This document shows, piece by piece, positions 10,870 through 20,379 of a stretch of DNA of 20,379 nucleotides. The notes beneath the pieces are model-generated. The model did no database searches. It saw nothing but the letters and a program-made list of their open reading frames with translations, and was not told the origin of the DNA. The position numbers and the translations under genes are program-made. This DNA is from Plakobranchus ocellatus (lineage: Eukaryota > Mollusca > Gastropoda > Plakobranchidae), in NCBI GenBank assembly GCA_019648995.1, contig BLXT01002413.1:1701653-1722031 (forward strand), given 5' to 3'. The stretch's first letter is position 1, and every line of letters starts with the position of its first letter.

Positions 10870-12790
10870 AAAGGTGTGCTGCAAACGTTCCAGGAGCATA
10901 TATCATGATCCGTAGTGACAAAAGCGGCACTGAAAAGCTGTACGTTTTATGGATAGGCTTCATTTCTCATCGTCCAAGGCTTAATAATAGAGGAAAAAAA
11001 TTGAATTTAAAAATTAAAAATTAAAGTATGAAGTTGCGAAAGAACGGAATTTTCGCATCGTCATACTTCTATTTTTATATAAAACGGTAACTGTCAGTTA
11101 TGAAAAGAGGCAATGAAAGAAGCTTATTGATTTAACAAGAGCGACCTTTAGGAAAAAATAGGAGAACATTTGTATAACCTCGATTTGCATGCAAACCTAT
11201 TGGTGCAAACAATGCTTGGTTTTACATTGAGCACACGCCCTCTCAGAGAATCAATACTATTCTGAGATACATCCGGCTAGCAATTATATTTGAAGTATGT
11301 CTCCACGCGCTGTAGGTTTATCAATACCGGTTGGTGGTGTTGAGATGGTAAAAAGAGAGCCTGCGCTGTAAATCTGCTTTGCAAGTCCTACGATTATAGG
11401 AGGCTAATAATAATTATAGCAGATGGAAATGACAGGGCGAGGAGGAAGTATCGCTTTCAGCCTGCTCCTTTGCAGTCCCCAGGTGCTGTTTCAGCTTAAA
11501 TACCTTAGTTTTTTTTCCTCTTTGGCTTGTATTTGTTGAGTGCTGGTCTAGCTCAAAACCTTTTTGCACCTAGCAAAATAAAAAGAAAAAAAAACTGATC
11601 CGCGTAACAAGTCTTATTTGAAAGCGACATGATTATGTTATCAGCCTTTTCTCTCCGCATAAGTTTCACGTAAAGCTTGAGGGACGTGTAACAAAATCAG
11701 AACGAATTAATCAGCTTTTTTTTTTTTTTGTTTTTGTTTGTTTGTTTGTTTTTTAATAAGTCGAGCCTCCATACTGATTTCATTTTGATTTTTGTTCGTT
11801 TGTTTCGCAAAGGGCAAACTGAAATAAGATTACTCTATCACATTATCCGGGGAAGGAAACAAAAAAAACGATCTAAAAGAGCATTTGCACAAATACGTAT
11901 GTTTCATGATTAAAAAAGACATAGATAAACTTTCATACTTTAGTATGAAAGCTCTGGGCTCAAAGAGGATATATATTTTCAATGGGAAGAGTGGATTTGA
12001 GAGAGCAGGACTGTAAAAATGTTTGTACTGGCTAAACAGCATAAATAAGAGCACAGGTTTAAGTGCAATGTTGATAAAATACAATTGCAATTATCAAACG
12101 ATGTTTATATTTTAATCAAATCTGTCTGTAATAATCCATCAAAATTAGAAGAAGAAAAAAACTGGATTAATAAAACACAATGCAGGTTTGTGGAAAGTTG
12201 AATAATTCGTTTTAGTAATTAGCAAAACGATGTTGTAGACACACGATTTGTGTTCAAAGCCCAATCGTGTAGACCTACTGTGCGGGCCGCTTGTCTTCTC
12301 GCTACGATTAGGATTAGCCGTTCCTAATAGATCTAGCTCTAGATTAAAACAGGAACATGCTTTTTTCTTGGAAACTGCTCAGTCTGACTGTGTTTGGGAA
12401 TGAACAGGGGAAGCTGACCATTACAACTGAAAAAAAAAAAACTACATAAACGACAGAACCAGTATCGCGAAGAGGCAAAGAGTCGAACGCGCACATCCTC
12501 TGTTTCACGAATATTTAGAACTGTTGAATCACAAATGGGCGAATCGGTCAGAATACATTATGTGGGGATTTTTATGCTATCTATGTAAGAAACACTTATA
12601 ATAATGTATAATAAAATAAACTATGTACATCTGATATAAAAATAAGTAATCCTTTTCCTCTTTTTCACTCTTCATTTTTTTATTAGAGAAAAGCCTAAAT
12701 CACAAACTGAATCCGCCACCTCACCCCCTTCCTTACCTTCATACAAAGAAAGAAATCCTAATTTATTAGTGCGTTCTGCTCTCACTGGCG
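10869..12790. other. Intergenic, small palindromes only
   Basis: About 1.9 kb without a supportable gene. It holds a 12-bp perfect palindrome TTTGCATGCAAA (11184-11195) embedding an ATTTGCAT octamer, and a bulged TCTCAG..AAT / ATTCTGAGA hairpin (11241-11267). Further hairpins are a TCCTA/TAGGA one (11386-11401), a 10-bp inverted repeat CTTTCATACT / AGTATGAAAG with a 2-nt spacer (11930-11951), and ATTAGGA / TCCTAAT (12307-12328). A GTTT-type T-rich repeat lies at about 11717-11755. Confidence 0.5.
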
Positions 12791-12892
12791 GGCATCGACT
12801 TATGCCGACCATTGCGAAGCTCAGGGCGCGCATCTGCATGAATTAAAATGTATTAACATGGTTACTACGGTATTCCGTGACGAATAATGTTC

Positions 12893-13020
12893 TCTGCCTC
12901 GGTGGTATCAAGTTTTGGTTTCTCGTGTCTTACGGTATGGTTCGAATCCAGGTCAATCGCAACGGAAGATCCTGAAGAGGCCTACTTCGAAGCGCCAGGA
13001 ACAGGTCGATAGCGAGAGAG
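12893..13020 (+). mobile_element. tRNA-like element with a perfect B box, probable SINE head
   Basis: GGTTCGAATCC at 12939-12949 matches the Pol III B box exactly. An A-box-like tggtatcaagttttgg lies about 35 nt upstream (about 12903-12918). The T arm around it keeps only three clear pairs, so a functional tRNA is unlikely. A GC-richer tail (about 12960-13010) follows. The most likely reading is a SINE of a different family from that at 10191, or a tRNA pseudogene. Confidence 0.5.
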
Positions 13021-13786
13021 AAAAACAACGGTAACGAGAGGCAAAAGAAAGTGACTAAAATATTTCTTGAGCTTTATAAAAACATGGAATCAATTAAACA
13101 AAAAACACAACGTCAATAGAAATACAACAAGCCTTTAATATAATTACTAACGAGGAACAACTTAATATTTGTATCGTAATGCTTACAAAAATTAATGCTT
13201 AAAAAGTCGGAGTAAATGACTACAAATTTAAAAAAAAAAAAAAAAAAAAAAGGTACACAAAATGTCACAGGAAAAATAAAAAAAGAACTTATATCTAGAG
13301 GCTATTATTTTGATTCTCTCTATAAAATAAATTCTTTTACTAAGCTTTCGCTTGTGTTAGGAAATGCAAGGCGAGAGCAATACTGTTATTTTAAATTACA
13401 ATGCACAATACTGCACATTTTTTGTTTTGTTTTCAATGAAACAAAGTAGAACTGGCTGCTCAAAAGATTATTATTATAATATTTCTACGTACAACTGTAG
13501 CTTATTTTAAAGAAGACATAATTGAGAAAAAAAGAAACTGAAAAGAATTGTTGAAGTACTTTGCTAAAGACATTGATTTTAAAATTAAATTTTAAAAAGC
13601 AAGGCCTTCAGAGACCCATTCATGAAATAAACAGAAATTCAATCAAAGAAAAAAAAAATCATTGGTGACTGGTATATATGTAAACTGGTATATATTAAAT
13701 CGGTGAAGATTGATGCTTTAATAATAATTGGAACTAGTTGACCATACAAGTTCTTTTAACTAGCAAGAGTGTTGAATAAAAAATAA
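13021..13786. other. Intergenic, A-rich
   Basis: AT-rich sequence with a long A run at about 13229-13250 and a short gactggtatatat / aactggtatatat duplication at about 13668-13698. The only long open frame includes the lysine-coding A run and does not look like a real protein. Nothing else seen. Confidence 0.5.
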
Positions 13787-13810
13787 ACACACACACACAC
13801 ACACACACAC
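13787..13810. repeat. (AC)n microsatellite
   Basis: Twelve uninterrupted AC units. Confidence 0.97.
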
Positions 13811-13879
13811 TCCCGCCCTAATACATTACTTAACAATATCAATAATGCTAAAATATTTAAAGAAATGTACATTCATTAA

Positions 13880-14929
13880 TTAATACCGGTATCAATTCTG
13901 GAAAAAATCATTAGGAAAAACACTGCTACCCATTACTGGCATTAAATGTAAAGTGTGGTAATAATGTCTCCGGGTATCGATATCATTCCGGTTCAACGTT
14001 TAAGTCCCTAAAATAGGGGTATTACTTCCATTGAAAATAGTGAATGAAAATATTTCTCGGTACATTGAAAGACGTAAATAAATACATATATATATATATA
14101 TATATATAAATGTTAGGTCTCTCAGTATCGATACATTGCTGTTGAAGTCGTGAATAAGATTAATAGTAGCTTTTTGAGACGGAATCATTAACGCTGAAAT
14201 TGCAAGTAAAAATAGAGTCTCGCAATGACGATGTCGCTATAGATAAAAGGCGTAAATTTTTAAAAATATATAAACTAAGATATCTCTGTCAGTATCACTA
14301 CCATTGCTAGAGAAACCGGTAAAATTAAAAAAATAAATGTCTCTTATTGTGCCCGTATCATCAATATTAAAGGCCGTAAATAAAATTATTGTCTCTCAGT
14401 GGAAAGCGTCCATGAATTTAAAAAATGGACATAAATAGCTCTCACCACCAGCGTCATCAATGTGGAAAATAGTAAATTAAAAAAAAAAAATTCATTTCTA
14501 ACTCTTAGGTACCAATATCACAATATAATTACACTCTTGATAAAAAAAGGGCCTCTCTCAGTACCCGTATGACTCTAAAGGAATGTTGCTGAAAATTGTA
14601 AAATCTAGAATCTCTGTCTTTCTGTACTGGTATCACTACTACTGACATACGTAAAAAAATAGTAATATTTTTTAGAATCGATAATAAAATTATACTGTTG
14701 AAGATCGCATATAGAAATACCGAGTTTTAGTAGCGGGCTCATTGCCATTAGAAAGTCGTTTATTCATTATTGTCATTTCCTAGTTGCTGGCATCACAAAA
14801 GCTGGCAATGTCTTTCATTAACACCGACAATAGGTAGTGTCACTGCCGAGGACAATCTGTACTTCTGAACCGATATTAAAATATAAGAAATATCTTTGAC
14901 TGTACTACACTTGTAAGATGTAAAGAAAT
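13880..14929. repeat. Field of highly decayed ~55-60 bp tandem repeats
   Basis: A motif of the form tctctcagta-c-ggtatca, then -cattgttgaaaat-gtaaat-, recurs with many changes. Starts are near 13965, 14052, 14116, 14214, 14283, 14338, 14390, 14435, 14497, 14552 and 14610, mostly 45-70 bp apart. Individual copies are only roughly alike (for example ggtctctcagtatcgat at 14115, cctctctcagtacccgtat at 14553, ctgtactggtatcactac at 14620). The pattern was found by eye; a dot plot is needed to fix unit length and borders. No open frame runs through it. Confidence 0.55.
14086..14109. repeat. (AT)n microsatellite inside the decayed repeat field
   Basis: An uninterrupted run of about 12 AT units between two decayed repeat units. 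Confidence 0.95.
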
Positions 14930-15325
14930 ATCTTTTTCTTACTGGCATTGTCGTTGAAAATCGATAGTTAGAATACAGTCAGTCTTACACATATAATTTT
15001 ACGAACATTATCTTTTTCTTACCGGCATTGTCGTTGAAAATCGAAAGTTAGAATACAGTCAGTCATACACATATAATTGTACGAACATTATCTTTTTCTT
15101 ACCGGCATTGTCGTTGAAAATCGAAAGTCAGAATACAGTCAGTCATCACATATAATTGTACGAACAATATCTTTTTCTTACCGGCATTGTCGTTGAAAAT
15201 CGAAAGTTAGAATACAGTCAGTCATACACATATAATTGTACGAACATTATCTTTTTCTTACCGGCATTGTCGTTGAAAATCGAAAGTTAGAATACAGTCA
15301 GTCATCACATATAATTGTACGAAAT
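14930..15325. repeat. Five-copy 80-bp tandem repeat
   Basis: Near-identical units at 14930-15009, 15010-15089, 15090-15168, 15169-15248 and 15249-about 15325. Each starts atctttttcttaccggcatt, continues with gtcgttgaaaatcgaaagtt, and ends near ataattgtacgaacatt. Copy 1 is the most diverged (actgg for accgg, gatagt for gaaagt, cagtctt for cagtcat). Copies 3 and 5 share a one-base loss (gtcatcaca for gtcatacaca), while 2 and 4 keep the longer form. Copy 5 ends early in gaaatattg. Confidence 0.97.
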
Positions 15326-15413
15326 ATTGACTCTTTTGCAGCGGTCTCATACTTATGGTTATTATGAGAAGAGATAATGATTAAAAGCCATGGACACAAA
15401 TAATATATCATAC

Positions 15414-15958
<545 letters not shown>

Positions 15959-15959
15959 A

Positions 15960-16284
15960 GACATTACCAGGTGTATATTTTATATTAAGTTACATTCCTC
16001 ATTTTCAAATTCAGCTTGATCTATACACGATTAAGTATTTATGAAGTCATAATGTACACGTAAAAAAGCAGATTCATCATTGTTGAAAAAAAGATTATAA
16101 AAAAATCGTACTGCAAGAATTTTCTCTAAGCAAAAAATGACTTAAAATGACAAGTTTTGCTTTAAAAATATTTTTCTTTCTTTATGGTACACATACAGCC
16201 TAAGTCTTAAGGACAATACAGTTACTCATTAAAATAAACTAGATCTAATTGGCCTCATTCAGGTTTGAATAATTTCTACAAGTA
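15960..16284 (-). other. 3' flank and presumed 3' UTR of the hydroxylase gene
   Basis: AT-rich sequence downstream of the minus-strand stop. I found no exact AATAAA on the minus strand (TTTATT on the plus) here, so the polyadenylation site is unknown; it may use a variant hexamer. Confidence 0.4.
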
Positions 16285-17412
16285 TTATTCTAGCTTAGCC
16301 TCATGGAATTCCTCACAAAATCTATATTTTGATCTAAAAAATGACGAATTTTGTGGTTTTAGAGAGTCTGTATTGGCCTGTTTTACTTCTGGCTCTTTTC
16401 GGCTCCATCTATCTAACAAGATGTCAAGATAGGTGAAAAAGGGTTGATAGTGCCTGGCACCGTTAATGTGATGTGCGTGATGTGTGGCTGGGCCACCCAA
16501 AAGGCCACAGGGTGCTAGACGGTGCGGCGACCATGGGAGATCGTAGCCTGTGTGATTGTCAACCAGCAGCCATAGGAATACTACAACAAAGACGAGACGG
16601 GTGAGAGGATGTGCACTGAACAGCTTCAGGGAGTAGTTGGCAGCTACTATAAGAGATCCACGCTCCACAACAGTTAGTTGATTGGTCACATGAGCATGCA
16701 TGGCGCCGTGGCGGTGGTGAAGGGCATGGACGTGACGATACAAGAAAGCATTTTTGTGGAGAGTCAGATGCACCACGAAAAATAGTGCGTCGAAAACTAT
16801 AACCGATCCAACAACATGTACACACAAAGTAAGAAACGCTGGAGGGCTCGATGGAAGAGCCCTGGTTGTTTGGATCCATTGCTTACTACGTATTGCCCAC
16901 TCCTCCTCAGAGACACCCGAGTATTTTTTCTGTATCACAGCGTCTGCAAAGAATAAGGGAGCTAAATACACAACCGCATCTTTGGCAATCCCTGCTACAG
17001 TCTGGTGGACGTACGTTACATCATCTTTAACCCTGAACTTGCTCAAATAGGAGATGTAATGCATGGTGTAAGGATACAATGCTATAATCAGTCCGTACAC
17101 AACTGTCACATAGACGCTTTCAAAATAGGCAGAGTAAAAGAAAGATTGCCGTCGTAAATAATTCCATAGTACATCGATACAGACTTGTACATTAGCTCTG
17201 TAGTGTATGCTTAAGCATAGACACATTAGAACAAAAGCTCTGGCGATGTTTGTCTCTTTTTTATAGTCATCACTCTGACTTTCATTCTCTAGACAAAGAC
17301 GCTTGTTTGCAGTCTGAAATTGCCGTTTTTCTCTCTTCCTGCTATCAAACAACTTGTCACGACCAACTTCATCAAAGCAGTTAGCAGTTCTTTCCACAAT
17401 CGTTCGAGCCAT
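16285..17412 (-). CDS. Membrane di-iron fatty acid hydroxylase superfamily protein, cholesterol 25-hydroxylase-like
   Basis: An open frame of 375 codons with no intron. The start is fixed by an in-frame TAA two codons upstream and a strong context (A at -3, G at +4). The histidine clusters of the superfamily (PF04116) are all present: HLTLH at residues 215-219 (HX3H), HALHH at 229-233 (HX2HH) and HHAHH at 311-315 (HX2HH). NHTGYDLPW at 286-294 is a hallmark of the C25H/sterol-desaturase-like branch, and HYQPFFTYLD follows at 321-330. Hydrophobic segments lie at about 97-122, 138-160, 192-218 and 253-284, as expected for an ER membrane enzyme whose His residues hold two irons for O2-dependent hydroxylation. 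The first 95 residues are hydrophilic and lysine/arginine-rich, making the protein about 100 residues longer than vertebrate CH25H (about 270). Substrate cannot be read from sequence: sterol, fatty acid or another lipid. Confidence 0.88.
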   Translation of the reverse strand: MARTIVERTANCFDEVGRDKLFDSRKREKRQFQTANKRLCLENESQSDDYKKETNIARAFVLMCLCLSIHYRANVQVCIDVLWNYLRRQSFFYSAYFESVYVTVVYGLIIALYPYTMHYISYLSKFRVKDDVTYVHQTVAGIAKDAVVYLAPLFFADAVIQKKYSGVSEEEWAIRSKQWIQTTRALPSSPPAFLTLCVHVVGSVIVFDALFFVVHLTLHKNAFLYRHVHALHHRHGAMHAHVTNQLTVVERGSLIVAANYSLKLFSAHPLTRLVFVVVFLWLLVDNHTGYDLPWSPHRLAPCGLLGGPATHHAHHINGARHYQPFFTYLDILLDRWSRKEPEVKQANTDSLKPQNSSFFRSKYRFCEEFHEAKLE

Positions 17413-17421
17413 AGTTTACCA

Positions 17422-17440
17422 CCTGAAAAAAAAGGAAGTG
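17422..17440 (-). other. Putative 3' splice acceptor in the 5' UTR of the hydroxylase gene
   Basis: On the minus strand a pyrimidine tract of eight T ends in CAG immediately before GTGGTAAACT-ATG. The predicted exon therefore begins at 17422, 10 nt before the start codon. This suggests an upstream non-coding exon (or trans-splice acceptor); its donor was not identified. The A/G-rich plus-strand sequence to 17440 is the polypyrimidine tract. Confidence 0.5.
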
Positions 17441-20379
17441 TACAAAATACAATCTGGGTTTCTTTATTTCATGATAAAAGGAAAATAGGACGAAAGCAGC
17501 TGCCAACAAAAACTATATTTTACAAAGTGAAAAAAAAAAACAGCCCCACAAAATGCCTTACTGCATAACTTCTGTTGTTCATGACAACATTATAGAAGAT
17601 ATTCTAGTTTGTTGTCAGGAGAAAAAGAAAGAGGAGATTTAGAAAAAAAAAAAAAACGACGAAAGGAAGATTTCTTTTAAGCCAAAAATGTTGTCCCAAA
17701 AACTTTTTCGATTCAGCTTTGATATAATCATGTCAAAGATTATTAACCTTCCACTTATCCTGCACAATGTTCACATTTCATTCAGCGTGGTTTGAAAAGA
17801 TTTTTGCACAAAATTGTCCACACTAGCCTATGTCCAACTTTTGAACGGTCATGGATAGACAGAGCTGATGTGAAAAGCTCTTCCTTACAAGGATGATAGA
17901 GATATTAGGTAAACCCCAGTGCCCCAAAAAGAATAACTTTTTATTCAAAATGAATTAAAGTGGGTAACAAAAAATCTAAAAAAGTTGAAAATCTAGGCTT
18001 GTCAGGAGGACCCGAGCAGAGAAACGAGTGGCAAAAAGGTCGTCCAGTCCTTTTTTCAGGTAAGCACTATCACCTGTAACGCGTTCGGATCGCTTCTTGT
18101 GTCAGAGCAGCAGTGGCCTTAAAATATCAGAACAAAATTAAAGTAATCTGTTATGTTATTTTGAGGCTGCCCTATGTCGCTGGGCATAATATTGCTACAA
18201 ACAATCTTCTTTTCTAAGCAGAACTCAACACTCTCGTTTTAAAAATGTGCGTTATTGGTGTCACTCGGCTTGTTATCATTTTTGGCATTTTCCTCAAACA
18301 TTTCCATAAAGAACCAGTCCTTTTTTCTCTTCCTTTCGGCGTGCGTTATCCTGAAGCCTGGATGATCGCCCAGTCGAAGGATAGATTGCTATCTGCGGAG
18401 GATATTGAAGGAATCAAAAAGCGCCCTTGCAATCATCTCATTCCTAATCGGTGCTAAACTTAGACGCAGCGAAACCGTATAAGGTGATCTTGATCGTATA
18501 AGGACCTTTACAAAAATTCCTTCTCCTTACATTTTTAAAAGATGAATAAAAAATGGGAAATACCATGCTTCAGAAGAAATTAAGGCAATAAAAAAATTTA
18601 GGATCCAAAGGACTCCATGGCAACTAAATTTTGATATGCAGTAAAGAAAGCCCGCCTTTATAATTATTCAATGGGGAAGCCTAAAGGATTAACATTGTGT
18701 TAATTTTCTTTTTCCTACTCAAAACTGCCGGTATTTATCCTCTTATTGGCAAATCTTTGGTTCCTAATTTTTTAAGGTTAACATTTTAGTTTATACAAAG
18801 ACAAAAAAGAAAGTAACACTGCTCCACTAATTCCGCACAATAAAGACGACTTAGAAGAAAGTCAGTAGCACAAAAGCAAGATGGGTTTTGCAAACAATTT
18901 AGAACATAAAGAACAAAATGCTGCTTGCACAATTAGAACATTCATCTATTTAATAAAAAATTATCACACGGACTATAAATTTTCCCCCTTTTTAAACATT
19001 TCATTCTTCACCAAGAAACAAGACTTTCCATTACAAGTTTGAAAATGAAATCTTATTCGATTCCCTCTGATATGTCTTCAACGGCGCTTGTATCCCTAAT
19101 TAAACGTGTGCACGTTTGGAGAATGAGTTTAGATTTAAAACTTCCTCTATGGCTGGGGATCTCAGACCTCGATTTGGCGACTCGTGGAGAAAAAAAAATC
19201 TCCCTGGCAGGATAGATAGTCCGAAAAGACAACTTTTCCTATAACAACAGTTTTAGATAAGGATAGCTTATCCTGCCTAGCACTACCAACAGGAGGCAGG
19301 TGATGAAGTGCAAATTGATGTATAAAGTATAGATGTGATCTACTTAAACTACTCTAATGAATTGCGGTATACCAATAAGATGTTAATCTTTTTTTTTCTT
19401 TCTTTTTTTTTGGTTAATCATGGTCTTGCCTGACAGAATCCATACTCTATTAAAATGATATCAATCTTTTGTAGCCCTTCCCCAACCAGACATATTTCGA
19501 GGCCCATTGAATAGGGTAAGTAGAGGAGGAAGTATTTCGAAATCCGGTAACCCTGGCGTTAAAGCCACGCGTCGTAGCATAGCATGGCTGTTCCAATTAA
19601 AAATTCGTAGTTAAACTGGCGTTATAAAGATCTAGTTGTATTGAGACAAAGAAAAAAAACCTATTAAAGATAAAAATCCCAGCCAACAAATTATACAGGT
19701 CTTTATGGCTAATTATGATACATTATTTTTATCTCTCTGTCGAAACGGCATCTGAGAAAGCAGACGAGCGTGAATTTAACGTTTGTAGTTACATGTATGA
19801 TTATTCTTGAGTAGACTGTCACTCCTGTGTTATAAGCCACTTTTGCACAAGCTTGGTCTAGGTCTTTGCTTGAGACAAATAGCTTCTTACTGCACTAAAA
19901 AAGCAGGATATCATGAATAGCAGGAAATGATGATAAGAGAAGCAAAGAGACTACAGCACTAACGGGCATCGGTGAAACAGTTTGTTTCAAATGGTCCTTC
20001 CAGTACGAAATAATCTTAAACATTTTGGCCCTCTTAGAATATTTCTTATCTCCTTTTGGCCTATCCCACAGAAAGTATATTTACTTACGTTATAATGTAA
20101 GTGTTAAGTCTAGTATTGTAAAGCAAAATCCATCAGGATTTAAGAGAAATCTAGGAGAGGTCTCGGTTTTTTTTTTTTTACATTTTTCACTTACACCCAT
20201 CTCATGTTTATTACTGGATTTTTTTTTAAGGCAGGCTTTTTTAATGTCCCTCAAAGGAGTTTTTAAGATCATATTTGTCACAAATGTATGATTGTAGGGG
20301 TTTTTTTTTTTTGTTGACCTCAAGAATCTTATTTACATCAACATTTGGCTAGAAACCTCCCAGTTCGTGTACACGTGTG
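17441..20379. other. Upstream of the hydroxylase gene, no further gene recognised
   Basis: Nearly 3 kb of AT-rich DNA. An open frame at 18245-18457 has an ordinary-looking middle (PEAWMIAQSKDRLLSAEDIE) but no family I recognise. An inverted repeat AAACGTG-TG-CACGTTT lies at 19102-19117. A stretch resembling the 5' end of the SINE lies at 19964-19981. Other frames near the right edge are low-complexity T-rich sequence. A promoter and 5' non-coding exon of the hydroxylase gene probably lie here but cannot be placed. Confidence 0.5.
19964..19981 (+). repeat. Short stretch resembling the SINE 5' end
   Basis: gggcatcggtgaaacagt matches the first 18 bases of the SINE head at 10191 (gggcatcggtgacatagt) with two differences; similarity then fades. 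It could be a heavily truncated copy or chance. Confidence 0.3.

Noticed and set aside
13216..13449. 77-codon plus-strand open frame beginning with a polylysine run
   Set aside because: The run is a homopolymer A tract and the remainder has no protein-like pattern.
14930..15325. CRISPR-like array
   Set aside because: The 80-bp units are contiguous repeats without unique spacers, in eukaryotic DNA.
16559..17050. Other frames over the hydroxylase gene on both strands
   Set aside because: Shadows of the 375-codon frame, which has all the family motifs.
18030..18095. tRNA-like stretch with A box tggcaaaaagg and near-B box gttcggatc
   Set aside because: The B box has a mismatch at the invariant A, the spacing is long (about 53 bp) and I could not fold acceptor or T arms; likely chance.
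19186..19206. Hairpin ggaga / tctcc with an A run, resembling a bacterial terminator
   Set aside because: The context is a eukaryotic genome and the 5-bp stem is easily found by chance.
20025..20323. Open frames on both strands near the right edge
   Set aside because: Low-complexity, Phe- or Lys-rich translations of T/A runs with no family resemblance.

Overview
The window is animal nuclear DNA: AT-rich, with GT-AG introns, many simple repeats and decayed non-LTR retrotransposon pieces. Gene structure, intron sizes (0.3-1.5 kb) and the style of the LINE and SINE remnants suggest a lophotrochozoan, perhaps a gastropod or other mollusc. That placement is inference; no marker in the window proves it.

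Layout. (1) 309-5925, plus strand: a complete six-exon gene for a 581-residue BTB-BACK-Kelch protein that I read as the orthologue of actin-binding protein IPP (KLHL27). All six exons join in frame at consensus splice sites, and a poly(A) signal lies at 6231. Intron 1 carries an antisense LINE 3' end. (2) About 6.26-16.0 kb: a repeat-rich intergenic region with no convincing host gene. It holds a large AAT/ATT triplet array that reverses strand, a tRNA-derived SINE with a clear cloverleaf relic, a second decayed LINE 3' end of the same family as the intron copy, (AG)n, a second tRNA-like B-box element, and (AC)n. It then holds a roughly 1-kb field of decayed ~55-60 bp repeats running into a fresh five-copy 80-bp array, a reverse-transcriptase fragment lacking its catalytic region, and a compound (TA)n-(GA)n-G21 tract. 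(3) 16285-17412, minus strand: a coding region uninterrupted by introns for a 375-residue membrane di-iron hydroxylase of the fatty acid hydroxylase / cholesterol 25-hydroxylase-like superfamily, with all three histidine clusters. A splice acceptor sits 10 nt before its ATG. (4) 17.4-20.4 kb: upstream of that gene, mostly unrecognised AT-rich sequence with small palindromes and a short stretch resembling the SINE 5' end.

The two genes converge on the repeat-rich interval from opposite strands. Their products point to unrelated jobs: a CUL3-type substrate adaptor or actin-associated Kelch protein, and a lipid or sterol hydroxylase in the ER membrane. Nothing suggests joint function. I do not see a new multi-gene system. 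The most unusual structure is the repeat complex at 13.9-15.9 kb.
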